Shown here one piece after another: positions 43,730 to 51,991 of a stretch of 64,000 bases of DNA. The notes under the pieces were generated by a model. It searched no databases, was not told the origin of the DNA, and saw only the letters and a program-made list of their open reading frames with translations. Each line of letters begins with the position of its first letter. The stretch's first letter is position 1. The translations under genes and the position numbers were made by a program. The stretch is from the NCBI GenBank assembly GCA_016699675.1, contig CP064985.1, positions 1,736,001 to 1,800,000 on the forward strand. Direction: 5' to 3'. This DNA is from Austwickia sp. (GTDB lineage: Bacteria; Actinomycetota; Actinomycetes; Actinomycetales; Dermatophilaceae).

Positions 43730-44599
43730 ATGGCCAATCACGGGCACATCGGTCGGGACGCGGACGGGCCGCCGCGCCCGCTCGGCCTGGCGCCGTTGTC
43801 GGTGCTCGGGGAGGCGCCGCACCGCATCGTCGAGGCCGCCGCGGCCGCAGGTTTCGAGTTCGTGGGGCTGCGCGTGCACCGCGTCGTCGACAGTGAACCG
43901 CACGTGGGGGTGGCTGCCGGCACGGCGGAGTCCCGGCGCACCGCCAAGGCGCTGGCCGAAACCGGACTCGCCGTGATCGACGTGGAGTGCCTCGTGCTCG
44001 ACGGCGTGGTCGGCCCGGAGCAGTGGCGGCCGGCGCTGGAGGCGGGCGCCGTGTTAGGGGCGCGGACGTTCACCGTCGCCAGTTCCGACACCGATCGGCA
44101 CCGGATCGCCGACCACCTGTGCGCCTTCACGCTGGACGCCCTCGCCGTCGGCATCGTCCCGGCGTTCGAGCCGATGGCCTACCGGACCGTGGCCAGCCTT
44201 CCGCAGGCGGCGGTCCTGGCCCGCGAGGCGGGGTGCCTCGTGCTGCCGGACACCCTGCATTACCACCGCCGGGGCACGACGCCGGCCGAGGCGGCGACGG
44301 TGGCCGACCTCGTCGAGATGCTGCAGATCTGCGACGCCCCGGCTGCGCCGCCGGCGGACCTTGCCGGCTTCATCGAGGAGTCCCGGGCCCACCGACTGCT
44401 GCCGGGCGACGGGGCGGCGGATCTCGCCGGTTTCCTCGGCGCGTTCCCCGCGGACGTGCCCGTTAGCGTGGAGGTGCCCCACCCGAGCCTGTCGGAGATG
44501 GGCCTGCCCGCATTTGCCCGGCAGCTGTACGCCGCCGGCCGGGCCTGCCTCGACGCGCTGGCCCTGCCGGACGGTCCGCCGGTGGGCCGGCTGGTCTGA
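43730..44599 (+). CDS. Xylose isomerase-like TIM barrel protein
   Basis: 289 residues, ATG at 43730 with ggggg upstream. Sugar isomerase/AP-endonuclease-2 fold: LAPLSVLGEAPHRIVEAAAAAGFEFVGLRVH, EAGAVLGARTFTV, VPAFEPMAYRTVASLPQA and VSVEVPHPSLSEMG at barrel strands, with Glu and His residues suited to a metal site (VSVEVPHP). Likely an isomerase or epimerase of a hydroxy acid or sugar; the exact substrate is unknown. The upstream region has TACGGT (43669-43674) and an inverted repeat TCGACG/CGTCGA. Confidence 0.72.
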   Translation: MANHGHIGRDADGPPRPLGLAPLSVLGEAPHRIVEAAAAAGFEFVGLRVHRVVDSEPHVGVAAGTAESRRTAKALAETGLAVIDVECLVLDGVVGPEQWRPALEAGAVLGARTFTVASSDTDRHRIADHLCAFTLDALAVGIVPAFEPMAYRTVASLPQAAVLAREAGCLVLPDTLHYHRRGTTPAEAATVADLVEMLQICDAPAAPPADLAGFIEESRAHRLLPGDGAADLAGFLGAFPADVPVSVEVPHPSLSEMGLPAFARQLYAAGRACLDALALPDGPPVGRLV

Positions 44600-44630
44600 C
44601 CGCTCCGAGTCGCGGTCGGCCCGCGGGCCC

Positions 44631-44683
44631 GCTCCGATCGGTGACTTTGCGGCGCCCTGAGGCGACAACGCACCGATCGGAGC
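44631..44683. terminator. Long nested hairpin between convergent genes
   Basis: Perfect 13-bp arms GCTCCGATCGGTG (44631-44643) and complement (44671-44683), with a 27-nt loop containing CGCC-ctga-GGCG. Lies 32 bases past the TIM-barrel gene and 14 bases past the end of the AEC transporter gene on the other strand. Same design as the hairpin at 19328-19382. Probably a bidirectional terminator. Confidence 0.65.
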
Positions 44684-44696
44684 CGTACGGCGAGGC

Positions 44697-45638
44697 TCAG
44701 GCGGCGCCGAGCGCGTGGAAACCCGCCGCGATCAGGAGGATGACCGGCAGCGAGGCGAACGTCGAGAAGAAGATGACGTCCCTGGCCAGCGGGATCGAGC
44801 GGTCATAGCGCACGGCGTACGTGAAGATGTTCTGCGCCGTCGGCAGTGCCGCGGTGACGACGAGCGCGAACAGCTCGCGGCCGCGCATCCCCAGCGCGAG
44901 CATCCCCGCCAGGGCGGCGACGACCGGCATGCCGACGGTCTTGAGGCCGACGAGCCACGCGACGTCGCCCAGCGAGCCGCCGGCGGCGGGCTTCGGGCCC
45001 AGCCGCAGCGAGATCCCGAACGCCATGAGCATCGCCGGGACCGCCATGTCGCCGAGCATGCGCACCGGGTCGGCGACGACGGCCGGCAGTGTCACGTGCG
45101 CGACCGCGAGGATCAGCCCGAGCAGCGCGCCAAGGGAGATCGGGTTGGTGCCCAGCGAGGCGATGCCCCGCAGCAGCGAGGGCGGCCGGGCGGCCGCGTC
45201 CCGGTCGAACAGCACCATGACCAGCGGCGTGATGACGAGGAGCTGCAGCAGCAGGGTGGGTGCCACCCAGGCGACGTCGCCGAGGACGTAGAGCGCGATG
45301 GGGATGCCCAGGTTGCCTGCGTTGACGTACGCGGCGCAGAGCGCCCCGATGAGGCGGTCCCCCAACCGGCGGCCGGGAGATCGCACCCGGGCCACGAGCA
45401 CGGCCAGCGCCATGGTCAGGACCACCGCCGTCGCGGAGCCGACGAGGTTGCGGGAGAGCACCTGGGACAGCGGCGTGCGCTGCAGGACGGTGAGCAGCAG
45501 GGCCGGCGAGCAGACGTAGAAGGCCACCAGCGAGAGCACGCGCTGGGCCTGCAGGTCGACCACCCGCAGGTGCGCCAGGAGCCACCCCACGGCGATGACC
45601 AGCGAGATGGTCGCGAATCCCAGCAGCACTCCGAGCAC
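44697..45638 (-). CDS. AEC (auxin efflux carrier) family transporter
   Basis: 313 residues from a GTG at 45638; TAGCCT (45650-45645 on the minus strand) with a 6-nt gap implies a leaderless transcript. Ten membrane segments in two five-helix halves, with NAGNLGIPIALYVLG in the middle of helix 4 and TLPTAQN in the second half, typical of AEC proteins (bile acid:Na+/AEC superfamily) that export organic acids such as malate or malonate. The substrate is unknown. Divergent from an esterase gene 54 bases away. Confidence 0.85.
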   Translation of the reverse strand: MLGVLLGFATISLVIAVGWLLAHLRVVDLQAQRVLSLVAFYVCSPALLLTVLQRTPLSQVLSRNLVGSATAVVLTMALAVLVARVRSPGRRLGDRLIGALCAAYVNAGNLGIPIALYVLGDVAWVAPTLLLQLLVITPLVMVLFDRDAAARPPSLLRGIASLGTNPISLGALLGLILAVAHVTLPAVVADPVRMLGDMAVPAMLMAFGISLRLGPKPAAGGSLGDVAWLVGLKTVGMPVVAALAGMLALGMRGRELFALVVTAALPTAQNIFTYAVRYDRSIPLARDVIFFSTFASLPVILLIAAGFHALGAA

Positions 45639-45644
45639 CGCCCC

Positions 45645-45686
45645 AGGCTAGTCACGCCCTTCGGCGCCGGATCCACCGCGTAGCCT
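45645..45686. promoter_or_regulatory. Back-to-back leaderless promoters, TAGCCT each way
   Basis: TAGCCT on the minus strand (45650-45645) lies 6 nt from the AEC GTG start at 45638. TAGCCT on the plus strand (45681-45686) lies 6 nt from the esterase GTG at 45693. No Shine-Dalgarno in either case. The -35 regions must overlap in the 30 bp between. Confidence 0.55.
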
Positions 45687-45692
45687 GTGGGC

Positions 45693-46472
45693 GTGCTGCG
45701 CCTCGCCATCGATGTCGACTCCGCCGTGCTCGGGATGACGACCAGCCTGATCGTGCTGTTGCCGCAGGCCAGCGACCGGGCCGACTGGGGCGCGCCTTCG
45801 CCGGGCCCGGACGGCCCGCCGGTCCTCTACCTCCTGCACGGCCTGTCCGACGACGCGTCCGCCTGGACGCGCTTCACGAGCGTGGAACGGTACGCCGCCG
45901 CGGCCGGCCTCGCGGTCGTCATGCCGGAGGTCGGCCGGAGCATGTACGTCGATGCGCCCGGGGGCCTGCCCTACTTCAGCTACGTCGCCGACGAGCTGCC
46001 CGAGTTGGTGGGCGCGGCGTTCCGGGTGTCGAGCCGGCGCGCGGACACGTTCGTGGCCGGGTTGTCGATGGGCGGGTACGGCGCGGTGAAGCTCGCCCTG
46101 CGGCGGCCCGAGCGGTACGCCGCGGCGGCCTCCCTCTCGGGGGTGCTGAACATCGGGGTGATCGAGCACGGCGACCGGTTCACCGCGGCGCAGCTGACGG
46201 CGATGTTCGGCCCGGCGGCGAGCGGGGTGGGCACGGCGGACGACGTCCGGGAGCTGTTGCGCACCGCCGCCGCGGCCGGGACGACGCTGCCCGACCTCTA
46301 CCTGGCGTGCGGGACCGAGGACGACCTCTACCGGTGGAACGTCGAGTTCACCGAGTTGGCGCGGGAACTCGGCGTGCCGGCCACCACATACGACAGCCCC
46401 GGCGGGCATAGCTGGGACTACTGGGACGCGATGCTGGCGAAGGTCATCGACTGGCTGCCGACGCCCCGGTAG
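45693..46472 (+). CDS. Esterase family alpha/beta hydrolase (EstA/esterase D-like)
   Basis: 259 residues from the GTG at 45693 (GTG 45687 is also possible). Family features: PVLYLLHGLSDDASAWTR, nucleophile Ser in VAGLSMGGYGAVKLALR, LYLACGTEDDLY for the acid and GGHSWDYWDAML for the His. Belongs to the putative esterase family that includes tributyrin esterases and S-formylglutathione hydrolases. No signal peptide. Substrate unknown. Confidence 0.85.
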   Translation: MLRLAIDVDSAVLGMTTSLIVLLPQASDRADWGAPSPGPDGPPVLYLLHGLSDDASAWTRFTSVERYAAAAGLAVVMPEVGRSMYVDAPGGLPYFSYVADELPELVGAAFRVSSRRADTFVAGLSMGGYGAVKLALRRPERYAAAASLSGVLNIGVIEHGDRFTAAQLTAMFGPAASGVGTADDVRELLRTAAAAGTTLPDLYLACGTEDDLYRWNVEFTELARELGVPATTYDSPGGHSWDYWDAMLAKVIDWLPTPR

Positions 46473-46536
46473 GGGCCAGGCCGCTCCGACAGGGCGGGCC
46501 GCTCCCGACGGAGCCGGGATCCGCAAGCGCCGCGGG

Positions 46537-47415
46537 TCAGGCGAGCCCGGCGAGGAGGACCTTGGCCGCCCCGGTGGTGACGTCGATGCAGGCTGACTGG
46601 GACGTCGGCGGCACGTGGCCGACGAACAGGGCGACCGCGTACCGGCCGCTGCGCACCCAGCCCACCGATCCCGTCATGGTGATGCCGCCGTTCGGCCAGG
46701 TGCCCCCCCAGCCCTGCTTGACCACGGCGGTGCGGTCGGCTGCGTAGAGCCCGAAGACCTGGTTGGTACCGTCGGCGGCCTCGGCCCACATCCCGGCCAT
46801 CGTGTCGACGAGCCACGGGCCGACGGCGGGGTCGCGGCGGGCGGCGGCGAGGAACTGGGCGAAGCCCAGCGGCGAGATGATGAAGCTGCCCCACCAACCG
46901 GTCCCCTTCGTCGGGCCGGTGCCGAGGGCGGAGATTCCGTAGCGGGCGGCCGCCCAGGACACGACGCCGTCGCCGCCCGCGGACCAGTAGAGCTGGTTCG
47001 CCGCGGCGTCGCTGCTGGCCACGATCATCCGTCGGGCGGTGGCCGCGGTGGAACCGGTCATCTTGCCGTTGGCCAGCAGGTTCGCGGCGAGCATGACCTT
47101 GACCGTGGACTCCGCGGGGAAGTACGCCGTGCCCCGGCCGCCGGTGTAGGCCCGCCGGGTGGCCATGTCGACGACGGCCACGCCCGAGAGGTAGCCGCGG
47201 GCCGAGGCGTACGCCGCCGCGTTGTCGGCGGCCCGTTGGATGGTGGCGGGGTTGCCGTAGGCGACGGGAGCCGCTGCGGCGGGCGGGTTGGCGGCGCGGG
47301 TCGCCGCGCTGGCAGCGCTGGACGCGTTCGCCGCGGGTGCGGCGCAGCCGAGCGTGAGGGCCAGCCCGAGGGAGCCGACGAGGAGGGTGCGGGCGCGTGC
47401 TGGGGAGCTGGCCAT
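46537..47415 (-). CDS. Secreted serine hydrolase, class A beta-lactamase-like
   Basis: 292 residues, ATG at 47415 with aaaggg 6 nt upstream (a GTG at 47430 is less suited). Export signal with GSLGLALTLGCAAPAANA; the Cys may be a poor lipobox, so lipidation is uncertain. The catalytic SxxK is YFPAESTVKVMLAANLL. SDA in SSDAAANQL replaces the SDN motif, and KQG in VVKQGWGG replaces KTG. Resembles actinobacterial penicillin-interacting serine hydrolases rather than a true beta-lactamase; peptidase or esterase activity is possible. Confidence 0.72.
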   Translation of the reverse strand: MASSPARARTLLVGSLGLALTLGCAAPAANASSAASAATRAANPPAAAAPVAYGNPATIQRAADNAAAYASARGYLSGVAVVDMATRRAYTGGRGTAYFPAESTVKVMLAANLLANGKMTGSTAATARRMIVASSDAAANQLYWSAGGDGVVSWAAARYGISALGTGPTKGTGWWGSFIISPLGFAQFLAAARRDPAVGPWLVDTMAGMWAEAADGTNQVFGLYAADRTAVVKQGWGGTWPNGGITMTGSVGWVRSGRYAVALFVGHVPPTSQSACIDVTTGAAKVLLAGLA

Positions 47416-47475
47416 GAACGACCCTTTCACTTCACCGAATGGGTTGTGGCAGTGGCCGATAGCGCCAGATACCGG

Positions 47476-47494
47476 CGTCGCCAGTATGGCGACG
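47476..47494. terminator. Short perfect hairpin between the serine hydrolase and sigma factor genes
   Basis: CGTCGCCA (47476-47483), loop gta, TGGCGACG (47487-47494). It sits 61 bases upstream of the hydrolase start and 92 bases past the end of the sigma factor gene; terminator of the latter or operator of the former. Confidence 0.4.
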
Positions 47495-47585
47495 TGGCGG
47501 GTCCGGCGGGGTCAGGCGCGCGGGCACGCCCCCGGGTTTCGGGTGGGCCCGGGCGGGTGGGTGGGCGCGTGGATGGTTGCCGGCG

Positions 47586-48785
47586 TTACGGCGCCGGGAG
47601 CATCCGATGCGCGAGGAGGTCCCAGTCGTACGGCGTCGCCGGATACCGCTCCGCCTGCAGCCGGCGCGACATGGCCTCGTGGTCGCGACCCGCGAGCCGC
47701 AGCAGCTCCGCCTTGGTGCTGTAGAAGTGCCGGCACTGCGGGATCGTCCCGACCCGCTCCATCTGGACCAGCTCGGTCAGGGCGACCTGGGCGCCCTCGA
47801 CCTGCGCCAGCGCGATGAGCCGGCTGAGCGCCGCGCCCGGGGAGGGGTCGACGCAGACGAGCACCTCGTGGAGCTGCAGGATCTCGTCCCAGTCCACGCC
47901 CGACCACTCCTCGGGCCGGCTCAGCAGCGACAGGATGGCGGCGCGCAGGACCTGGCGACCGCGTCCGCCCGCCGTGAGCGCCTCCATCACCAGTTCGTGG
48001 GCGCGCTCGATCGCGCCCCGGTCCCAGGTGGTCCGGTCCTCCTCCGCGAGGGGCGTGTCGGCGGCGGTGGGGCTGACCGGGTCGCCCCAGGCCTCGACGA
48101 GGCGGGCGAGCGCGACCGTGGCCGAGGTCTCGGGGTCGTGCGGGAACAGCCGGTGCAGGCGGACCGTAAGGCCCTCCGCCTCGGCCCGCAGGTCGACGCT
48201 GAGGCGGCCCGGCTCGACGGGCGGGTAGTACGCCGCGGCCACCAGCCCGGTGGCGACCGTGAGGACATCGCCGACCTGGCGGGCGTAGTCGTCGCCGTCC
48301 CCCGGGAAGAGCCGCCGGCTCTCGCTGATCGTGACTTTGGCCCGGCGCAGGCTGGAGGCCATTGCGGACTCGGAGACCCCGAACAGCGCGGCGATGTCCG
48401 CGACGGGCACCCCGCACACGAGCCGCAGCGTCAGGGCGGCGCGCATGTAGGGGGAGACGTCCGGGTGGCAGGCGAGGAAGACCAACCGCGTCTCGTCGAG
48501 ACCGTCCTCTCCGTCAGCCGGCCAGGGCAGCGGGAGCGAGCCGTGCCGACCGGACGCGCGAACGATGTCGGCGCACGAGGAGGCCCGCTCGGTCAGCCAC
48601 GAGACGGGATCGGTCGGCACGCCCTCCCGGCTCCACTCCTCGGTGGCCAGGCTGTAGGCGCGCTCCAGGCACTCCTCGGCGATCCCGAGGTCCTTCGTGG
48701 CGCGCAAGGTGATGGCCATCGCGCGGGCCCAGTCTGAGCGCGCGGCGGCAACCGACTCGGTGACCTGGTCGGCAATCGTCGTCAT
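47586..48785 (-). CDS. ECF42-like RNA polymerase sigma factor with C-terminal TPR-like extension
   Basis: 399 residues, ATG at 48785 with ggagac upstream. Short region 2 (MAITLRATKDLGIAEECLERAYSLATEEW; DPVSWLTERASSCADIVRA) and region 4 (TLRLVCGVPVADIAALFGVSESAMASSLRRAKVTI) are followed by about 230 residues of DUF6596/TPR-like helices (VMEALTAGGRGRQVLRAAILSLL, ALTELVQMERVGTIPQCRHFYSTKAELLRLAGR). This architecture is that of ECF42 sigma factors, controlled through the extension instead of an anti-sigma factor. No DGPF/YCII partner gene is adjacent. Confidence 0.85.
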   Translation of the reverse strand: MTTIADQVTESVAAARSDWARAMAITLRATKDLGIAEECLERAYSLATEEWSREGVPTDPVSWLTERASSCADIVRASGRHGSLPLPWPADGEDGLDETRLVFLACHPDVSPYMRAALTLRLVCGVPVADIAALFGVSESAMASSLRRAKVTISESRRLFPGDGDDYARQVGDVLTVATGLVAAAYYPPVEPGRLSVDLRAEAEGLTVRLHRLFPHDPETSATVALARLVEAWGDPVSPTAADTPLAEEDRTTWDRGAIERAHELVMEALTAGGRGRQVLRAAILSLLSRPEEWSGVDWDEILQLHEVLVCVDPSPGAALSRLIALAQVEGAQVALTELVQMERVGTIPQCRHFYSTKAELLRLAGRDHEAMSRRLQAERYPATPYDWDLLAHRMLPAP

Positions 48786-48908
48786 CGTGGCGTCTCCGTA
48801 GGTCTTCGTCCCCTCCGTTGGGGCGAGGGCCGAGCAACCCGGCGCTGAGACGGGAGCCTAGCGCGGAAACTGCGCGCTCACCAGGGTCGCAAGGACACCT
48901 GGCGCTGG

Positions 48909-49487
48909 TCAGCCGAAGGTGACGTCCCAGTGGTTGCCCTCATTGAGGTACTGGTTGCCCGCCGGCGATTCCCACAGCCCGGGACCGATGCGCGTGAAGT
49001 TGCGCCGGACATAGGCGCTCAGGCAGCCGCTAGCGTTGAGGTCGATGCGGTAGCCGTTCGCGTGGCTCTTGGTGCCGCGGGCGTGACCGGTCTCGGTGCC
49101 GCCGGTGACGAGCAGGTCGCACCCGCTCGCCCGGGCCAGGACCAGCGTCCACTCGATCGTCTGGGATCGGATCCCCTCCAGCGAGGTGCACTCGGGGTCG
49201 TCCCGGTCGCTGCAGTCGCCGCTCGACCAGACGTCGATGCCGGCCTCGGCGAGCCGCTGCCGGGCCCAGGAGTCGGAAACACCGGAGGTGAATCCGATCG
49301 CCGGGTGGGCCTGGGCCGGAGCGGCCTGAGGTGGGGCGGCCTGAGCGACGGGATTGACCTGGGCGGGGGCGCTTTGGGCGACGGGCGCGGCCTGGGCGGG
49401 GGCGGCTAGGAGGCCAGTGAGTCCGAACGCGACGGCCGCCGTCGCGTAGGAGCAGACGGCGGCGCGAGGGGAACGCGGAGCATGCAT
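48909..49487 (-). CDS. Secreted M15-like peptidase domain protein
   Basis: 192 residues from the ATG at 49487 with ggagg upstream. Signal peptide (residues 1-33, ending LLAAPAQA), then an Ala/Pro/Gln-rich spacer (APVAQSAPAQVNPVAQAAPP) and a folded domain with four cysteines (96, 100, 123, 155) likely paired. SHANGYRIDL (His142, Asp149) and NEGNHWDVTFG (His186) match the zinc ligands of M15 DD-peptidases (SxHxxGxAxD and HW). Probably acts on peptidoglycan, although D-Ala specificity is not certain. Confidence 0.7.
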   Translation of the reverse strand: MHAPRSPRAAVCSYATAAVAFGLTGLLAAPAQAAPVAQSAPAQVNPVAQAAPPQAAPAQAHPAIGFTSGVSDSWARQRLAEAGIDVWSSGDCSDRDDPECTSLEGIRSQTIEWTLVLARASGCDLLVTGGTETGHARGTKSHANGYRIDLNASGCLSAYVRRNFTRIGPGLWESPAGNQYLNEGNHWDVTFG

Positions 49488-49633
49488 GGGGAGCCTCCAG
49501 GGACGTCCGGGGAGTGCGGTCCGAAGCAGGCTCACTGTGACAGGGGCGACGGCCTGCACCAAGGAGGCGCGCGCAGGCAGCTCCCTTGGGCTTGAGGCGA
49601 ATTCGTGACCGGGCGCGGGTCAGCGCCGCCGGA

Positions 49634-50656
49634 TCACGCGGTCAACCGCGTCGTGAGGAAGTCCACCGCCTGGCGCCGGAGGTCGTCATCGACGTAGAAG
49701 CGATCGTCGGCGTGGCCCGCGTCGTCCACCAGCACGACCTGCTGACTGACGCCGGCGCCACGGAGCTTGTCGGCGAGTGCCTGGGACTGCTCGTACGGCG
49801 CCGTACAGTCCTGTTTCCCGTGAAACATCAGCGCGGGCACGGACCCCGCGGCGACATAGCTGACCGGGCTGGCCTTGAGCGCGGGACCGCGGCCCTCCGG
49901 AGCGTCGGGGTTGGCCCCGATGAGGCGCCCGTGCGAAGAGTCGGCCCCCTGCCGCTCCTGCTTGCAGCCGTGCGCAATCTGCTGGCTGTCGCGGGTGGTG
50001 AGCTCGTAGATGCCGTAGTACCCGAGGAACGCCCGCACGCTCGGGTCCGCCTTCGCACCCAGGGTGCCGTGCAGCGGATCGTCCTTGGGTGTGTAGGCGA
50101 CCATGGCCGCGAGGTGGGCCCCGGCGGACTCGCCGGCGAGGGCGAATCGCTGCGGGTCCAGCCCCAGCTCGGCGGCGTGGGCCTTGAGGTACCGGACGCC
50201 CGCCGACACGTCCTGCATCGGCTCGGGGAACTTCGTCCCCTGCGGGAGCAGGTGGTAGTTGACGCTGGCCACGGCGATGCCCTTGGCGAGGAGATCATCA
50301 CGCAGGCGGCCGACGCTGATGTCCCCGAAGCCGACGTCGGCCTTGTCGCCCATCCGCCAGCCCCCGCCGTGCACCCACACCACCACAGGGACCGGGGCGG
50401 TCCGCTGGTCGGGCAGGTACAGGTCGAGCGCGTGCATCGGGTCCCCGTCGTCGACCGCCGGGAGGTCGAGCCGGACCTTCCCGCCGTCCGAGGTGGCCGG
50501 CGGCTTGCTGCTCGTCGTCGACCCGGCGGCACTCGACGTACGGCTTGTGCCGCCCGAACCGGCTGGTGCCGAGGAGCACCCGGCGATCAGCGCGGCCGTG
50601 GCCACCCCGACGGCGACGCGGGCACCGAGCTGCCTCGCGGAGCGGTGGTTCAGCAT
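49634..50656 (-). CDS. Lipoprotein esterase, BD-FAE/HSL-like alpha/beta hydrolase
   Basis: 340 residues, ATG at 50656 with ggggg upstream. Lipoprotein signal (ARVAVGVATAALIAGCSS, lipobox IAGC) and a Ser/Thr/Gly-rich spacer. Catalytic domain: VVWVHGGGWRMGDKADV (oxyanion), nucleophile Ser in FALAGESAGAHLAAM, acid in ALMFHGKQDCTAPY and His in VDDAGHADDRF. Probably a carboxylesterase or acetylxylan-like esterase anchored outside the membrane. Its start lies about 165 bases from the divergent DUF6412-like gene. Confidence 0.82.
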   Translation of the reverse strand: MLNHRSARQLGARVAVGVATAALIAGCSSAPAGSGGTSRTSSAAGSTTSSKPPATSDGGKVRLDLPAVDDGDPMHALDLYLPDQRTAPVPVVVWVHGGGWRMGDKADVGFGDISVGRLRDDLLAKGIAVASVNYHLLPQGTKFPEPMQDVSAGVRYLKAHAAELGLDPQRFALAGESAGAHLAAMVAYTPKDDPLHGTLGAKADPSVRAFLGYYGIYELTTRDSQQIAHGCKQERQGADSSHGRLIGANPDAPEGRGPALKASPVSYVAAGSVPALMFHGKQDCTAPYEQSQALADKLRGAGVSQQVVLVDDAGHADDRFYVDDDLRRQAVDFLTTRLTA

Positions 50657-50821
50657 GCTGATGTTCCCCCCTCTGTCGTTCGACCGGTGCCGCGGCTCCC
50701 CGCCGGGCACCTCCCCGCGACCAGGGTAAAGGGAAGGCACGCCGTCGCGCGGTGGTGCGGCGTGAGGCTCCGCGGGAACCGGCCGGCGCGCCCGGTCGTC
50801 TAGCCGGCGGGAGGTGACGCC

Positions 50822-51145
50822 ATGAGCCGACGCGGTGACCTGAGCCGGGAGCACCGGTCCTCGTTGCTGTTGTGGTGGTGGCGCCTCGCGCCCGCCTTGC
50901 TCGTCGCTGCCCCTCTCGTGCTGGCGCAGCACGCCACGGCCGGCCACGGCGGAGCGGCCGCGGCCGTCCTCATGCTGCTCGCGGTGGGCTGCGCGGTCGG
51001 GGCGCTCGCCGTGTTCACGACGTACGTCGCGGGCGCCCCGCCCGCCCCCGCCGTCGTCCGCCGCCGCGCCTCACTCCTGCCGGCGCCGCTTTCGGTGGCG
51101 ACGCCGCGCGTGCCGCACGGCCCTCGGGCTCCCGGACGGCGCTGA
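50822..51145 (+). CDS. Small DUF6412-like membrane protein
   Basis: 107 residues, ATG at 50822 with gggaggt upstream. Two membrane segments (LLLWWWRLAPALLVAAPLVLAQHA; AAAAVLMLLAVGCAVGALAVFTTYVAG) and a basic tail. The composition and pairing match DUF6412-type proteins that accompany YidC paralogues in actinobacteria. Role unknown; perhaps an accessory of the insertase encoded 60 bases downstream. Confidence 0.7.
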   Translation: MSRRGDLSREHRSSLLLWWWRLAPALLVAAPLVLAQHATAGHGGAAAAVLMLLAVGCAVGALAVFTTYVAGAPPAPAVVRRRASLLPAPLSVATPRVPHGPRAPGRR

Positions 51146-51205
51146 CTTCCCCGCGCTTCTGCGCGGACTCGTCAGCCCCGTCCGTTACCTCTTGTTGGAG
51201 TGGTC

Positions 51206-51991
51206 ATGCCCGATGTCCTGTTGCCGTTGAAGTCCGCCGTCGCCGCCGTCCTTTCCGCTGCCCATGCGTCGCTCGCCGACGCCGGCCTGGATCCGCATGC
51301 CGGAGCCACGTGGGCGCTGGCCATTGCCCTCGTCGTCGTCGCCGCCCGCGTCGCCCTCCTCCCACTGGTCGCGCAGGGAGTGCGCGCCTCCCGTGCCGCA
51401 GCCGCGGCGGCGCCGCGGCTGGCTCAGGTGCGGGCGCGGTACGCCGACCGACGCGACCCCGAGGCCCTCCGCGCGCTCGTCGACGCCCAGAAAGCGGTCC
51501 GGGCCGAGCACGGCGTACCGCGGTGGGGGTGCCTTCCGGCGCTGCTGCAGCTGCCGTTGGTGATCGCGCTGTACGCCGTGCTGTCCGACGTCTCCGCCGG
51601 TCGGCCCGTCGGCGCCATGGACGCCGCGCTGGTGGCCTCCGCCGGGTCGGCGTCCCTGTTCGGGGCGCGACTCGCGGACCGGGCGACGGCGTTGACCGCC
51701 GCCCCGGGCCAGCTCGCCGTCGCCGTCCTGCTGGCCGTGAGCGCGGCGGCCCTCAGCTACGCCACGCAGCGCTGGTTCGTCCTGCCGCACCTGGTGGTCG
51801 ACGGTGTCCCGCCGCAGATCCTGGCGACGCAGCGCCTGCTGCCGCTGGCGTCCGCGGCGGGCCTCCTGGTGGCCGCGTGGGCGGTGCCGGTGGGATTGCT
51901 CGTCTACTGGGTGGCCGGCAACGCGTGGACCCTGGCCCAGCAGGCGGCCATCGCGCGGTGGTGGCCCAGCCCGGCGGGCGCGGCGAGCTAG
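51206..51991 (+). CDS. yidC: YidC/Oxa1 family membrane protein insertase paralogue
   Basis: 261 residues, ATG at 51206 with ttggag upstream. YidC family features: a membrane segment with a central Arg (IALVVVAARVALLPLVAQGVRASR), VRARYADRRDPEALRALVDAQKAVRAEHGVPRWGCLPALLQLPLVIALYAVL (cytoplasmic hairpin and helix), and further helices ending in VPVGLLVYWVAGNAWTLAQQ. No large periplasmic domain and a shorter C-terminus than the main YidC, so it is probably the second, specialised copy. Its stop shares CTAG with the convergent GH4 gene. Confidence 0.85.
   Translation: MPDVLLPLKSAVAAVLSAAHASLADAGLDPHAGATWALAIALVVVAARVALLPLVAQGVRASRAAAAAAPRLAQVRARYADRRDPEALRALVDAQKAVRAEHGVPRWGCLPALLQLPLVIALYAVLSDVSAGRPVGAMDAALVASAGSASLFGARLADRATALTAAPGQLAVAVLLAVSAAALSYATQRWFVLPHLVVDGVPPQILATQRLLPLASAAGLLVAAWAVPVGLLVYWVAGNAWTLAQQAAIARWWPSPAGAAS

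Noticed and set aside
46489..46520. Terminator in gctccgacagggcgggccgctcccgacggagc
   Set aside because: Arms of only 6 bp around a long loop; too weak to call.
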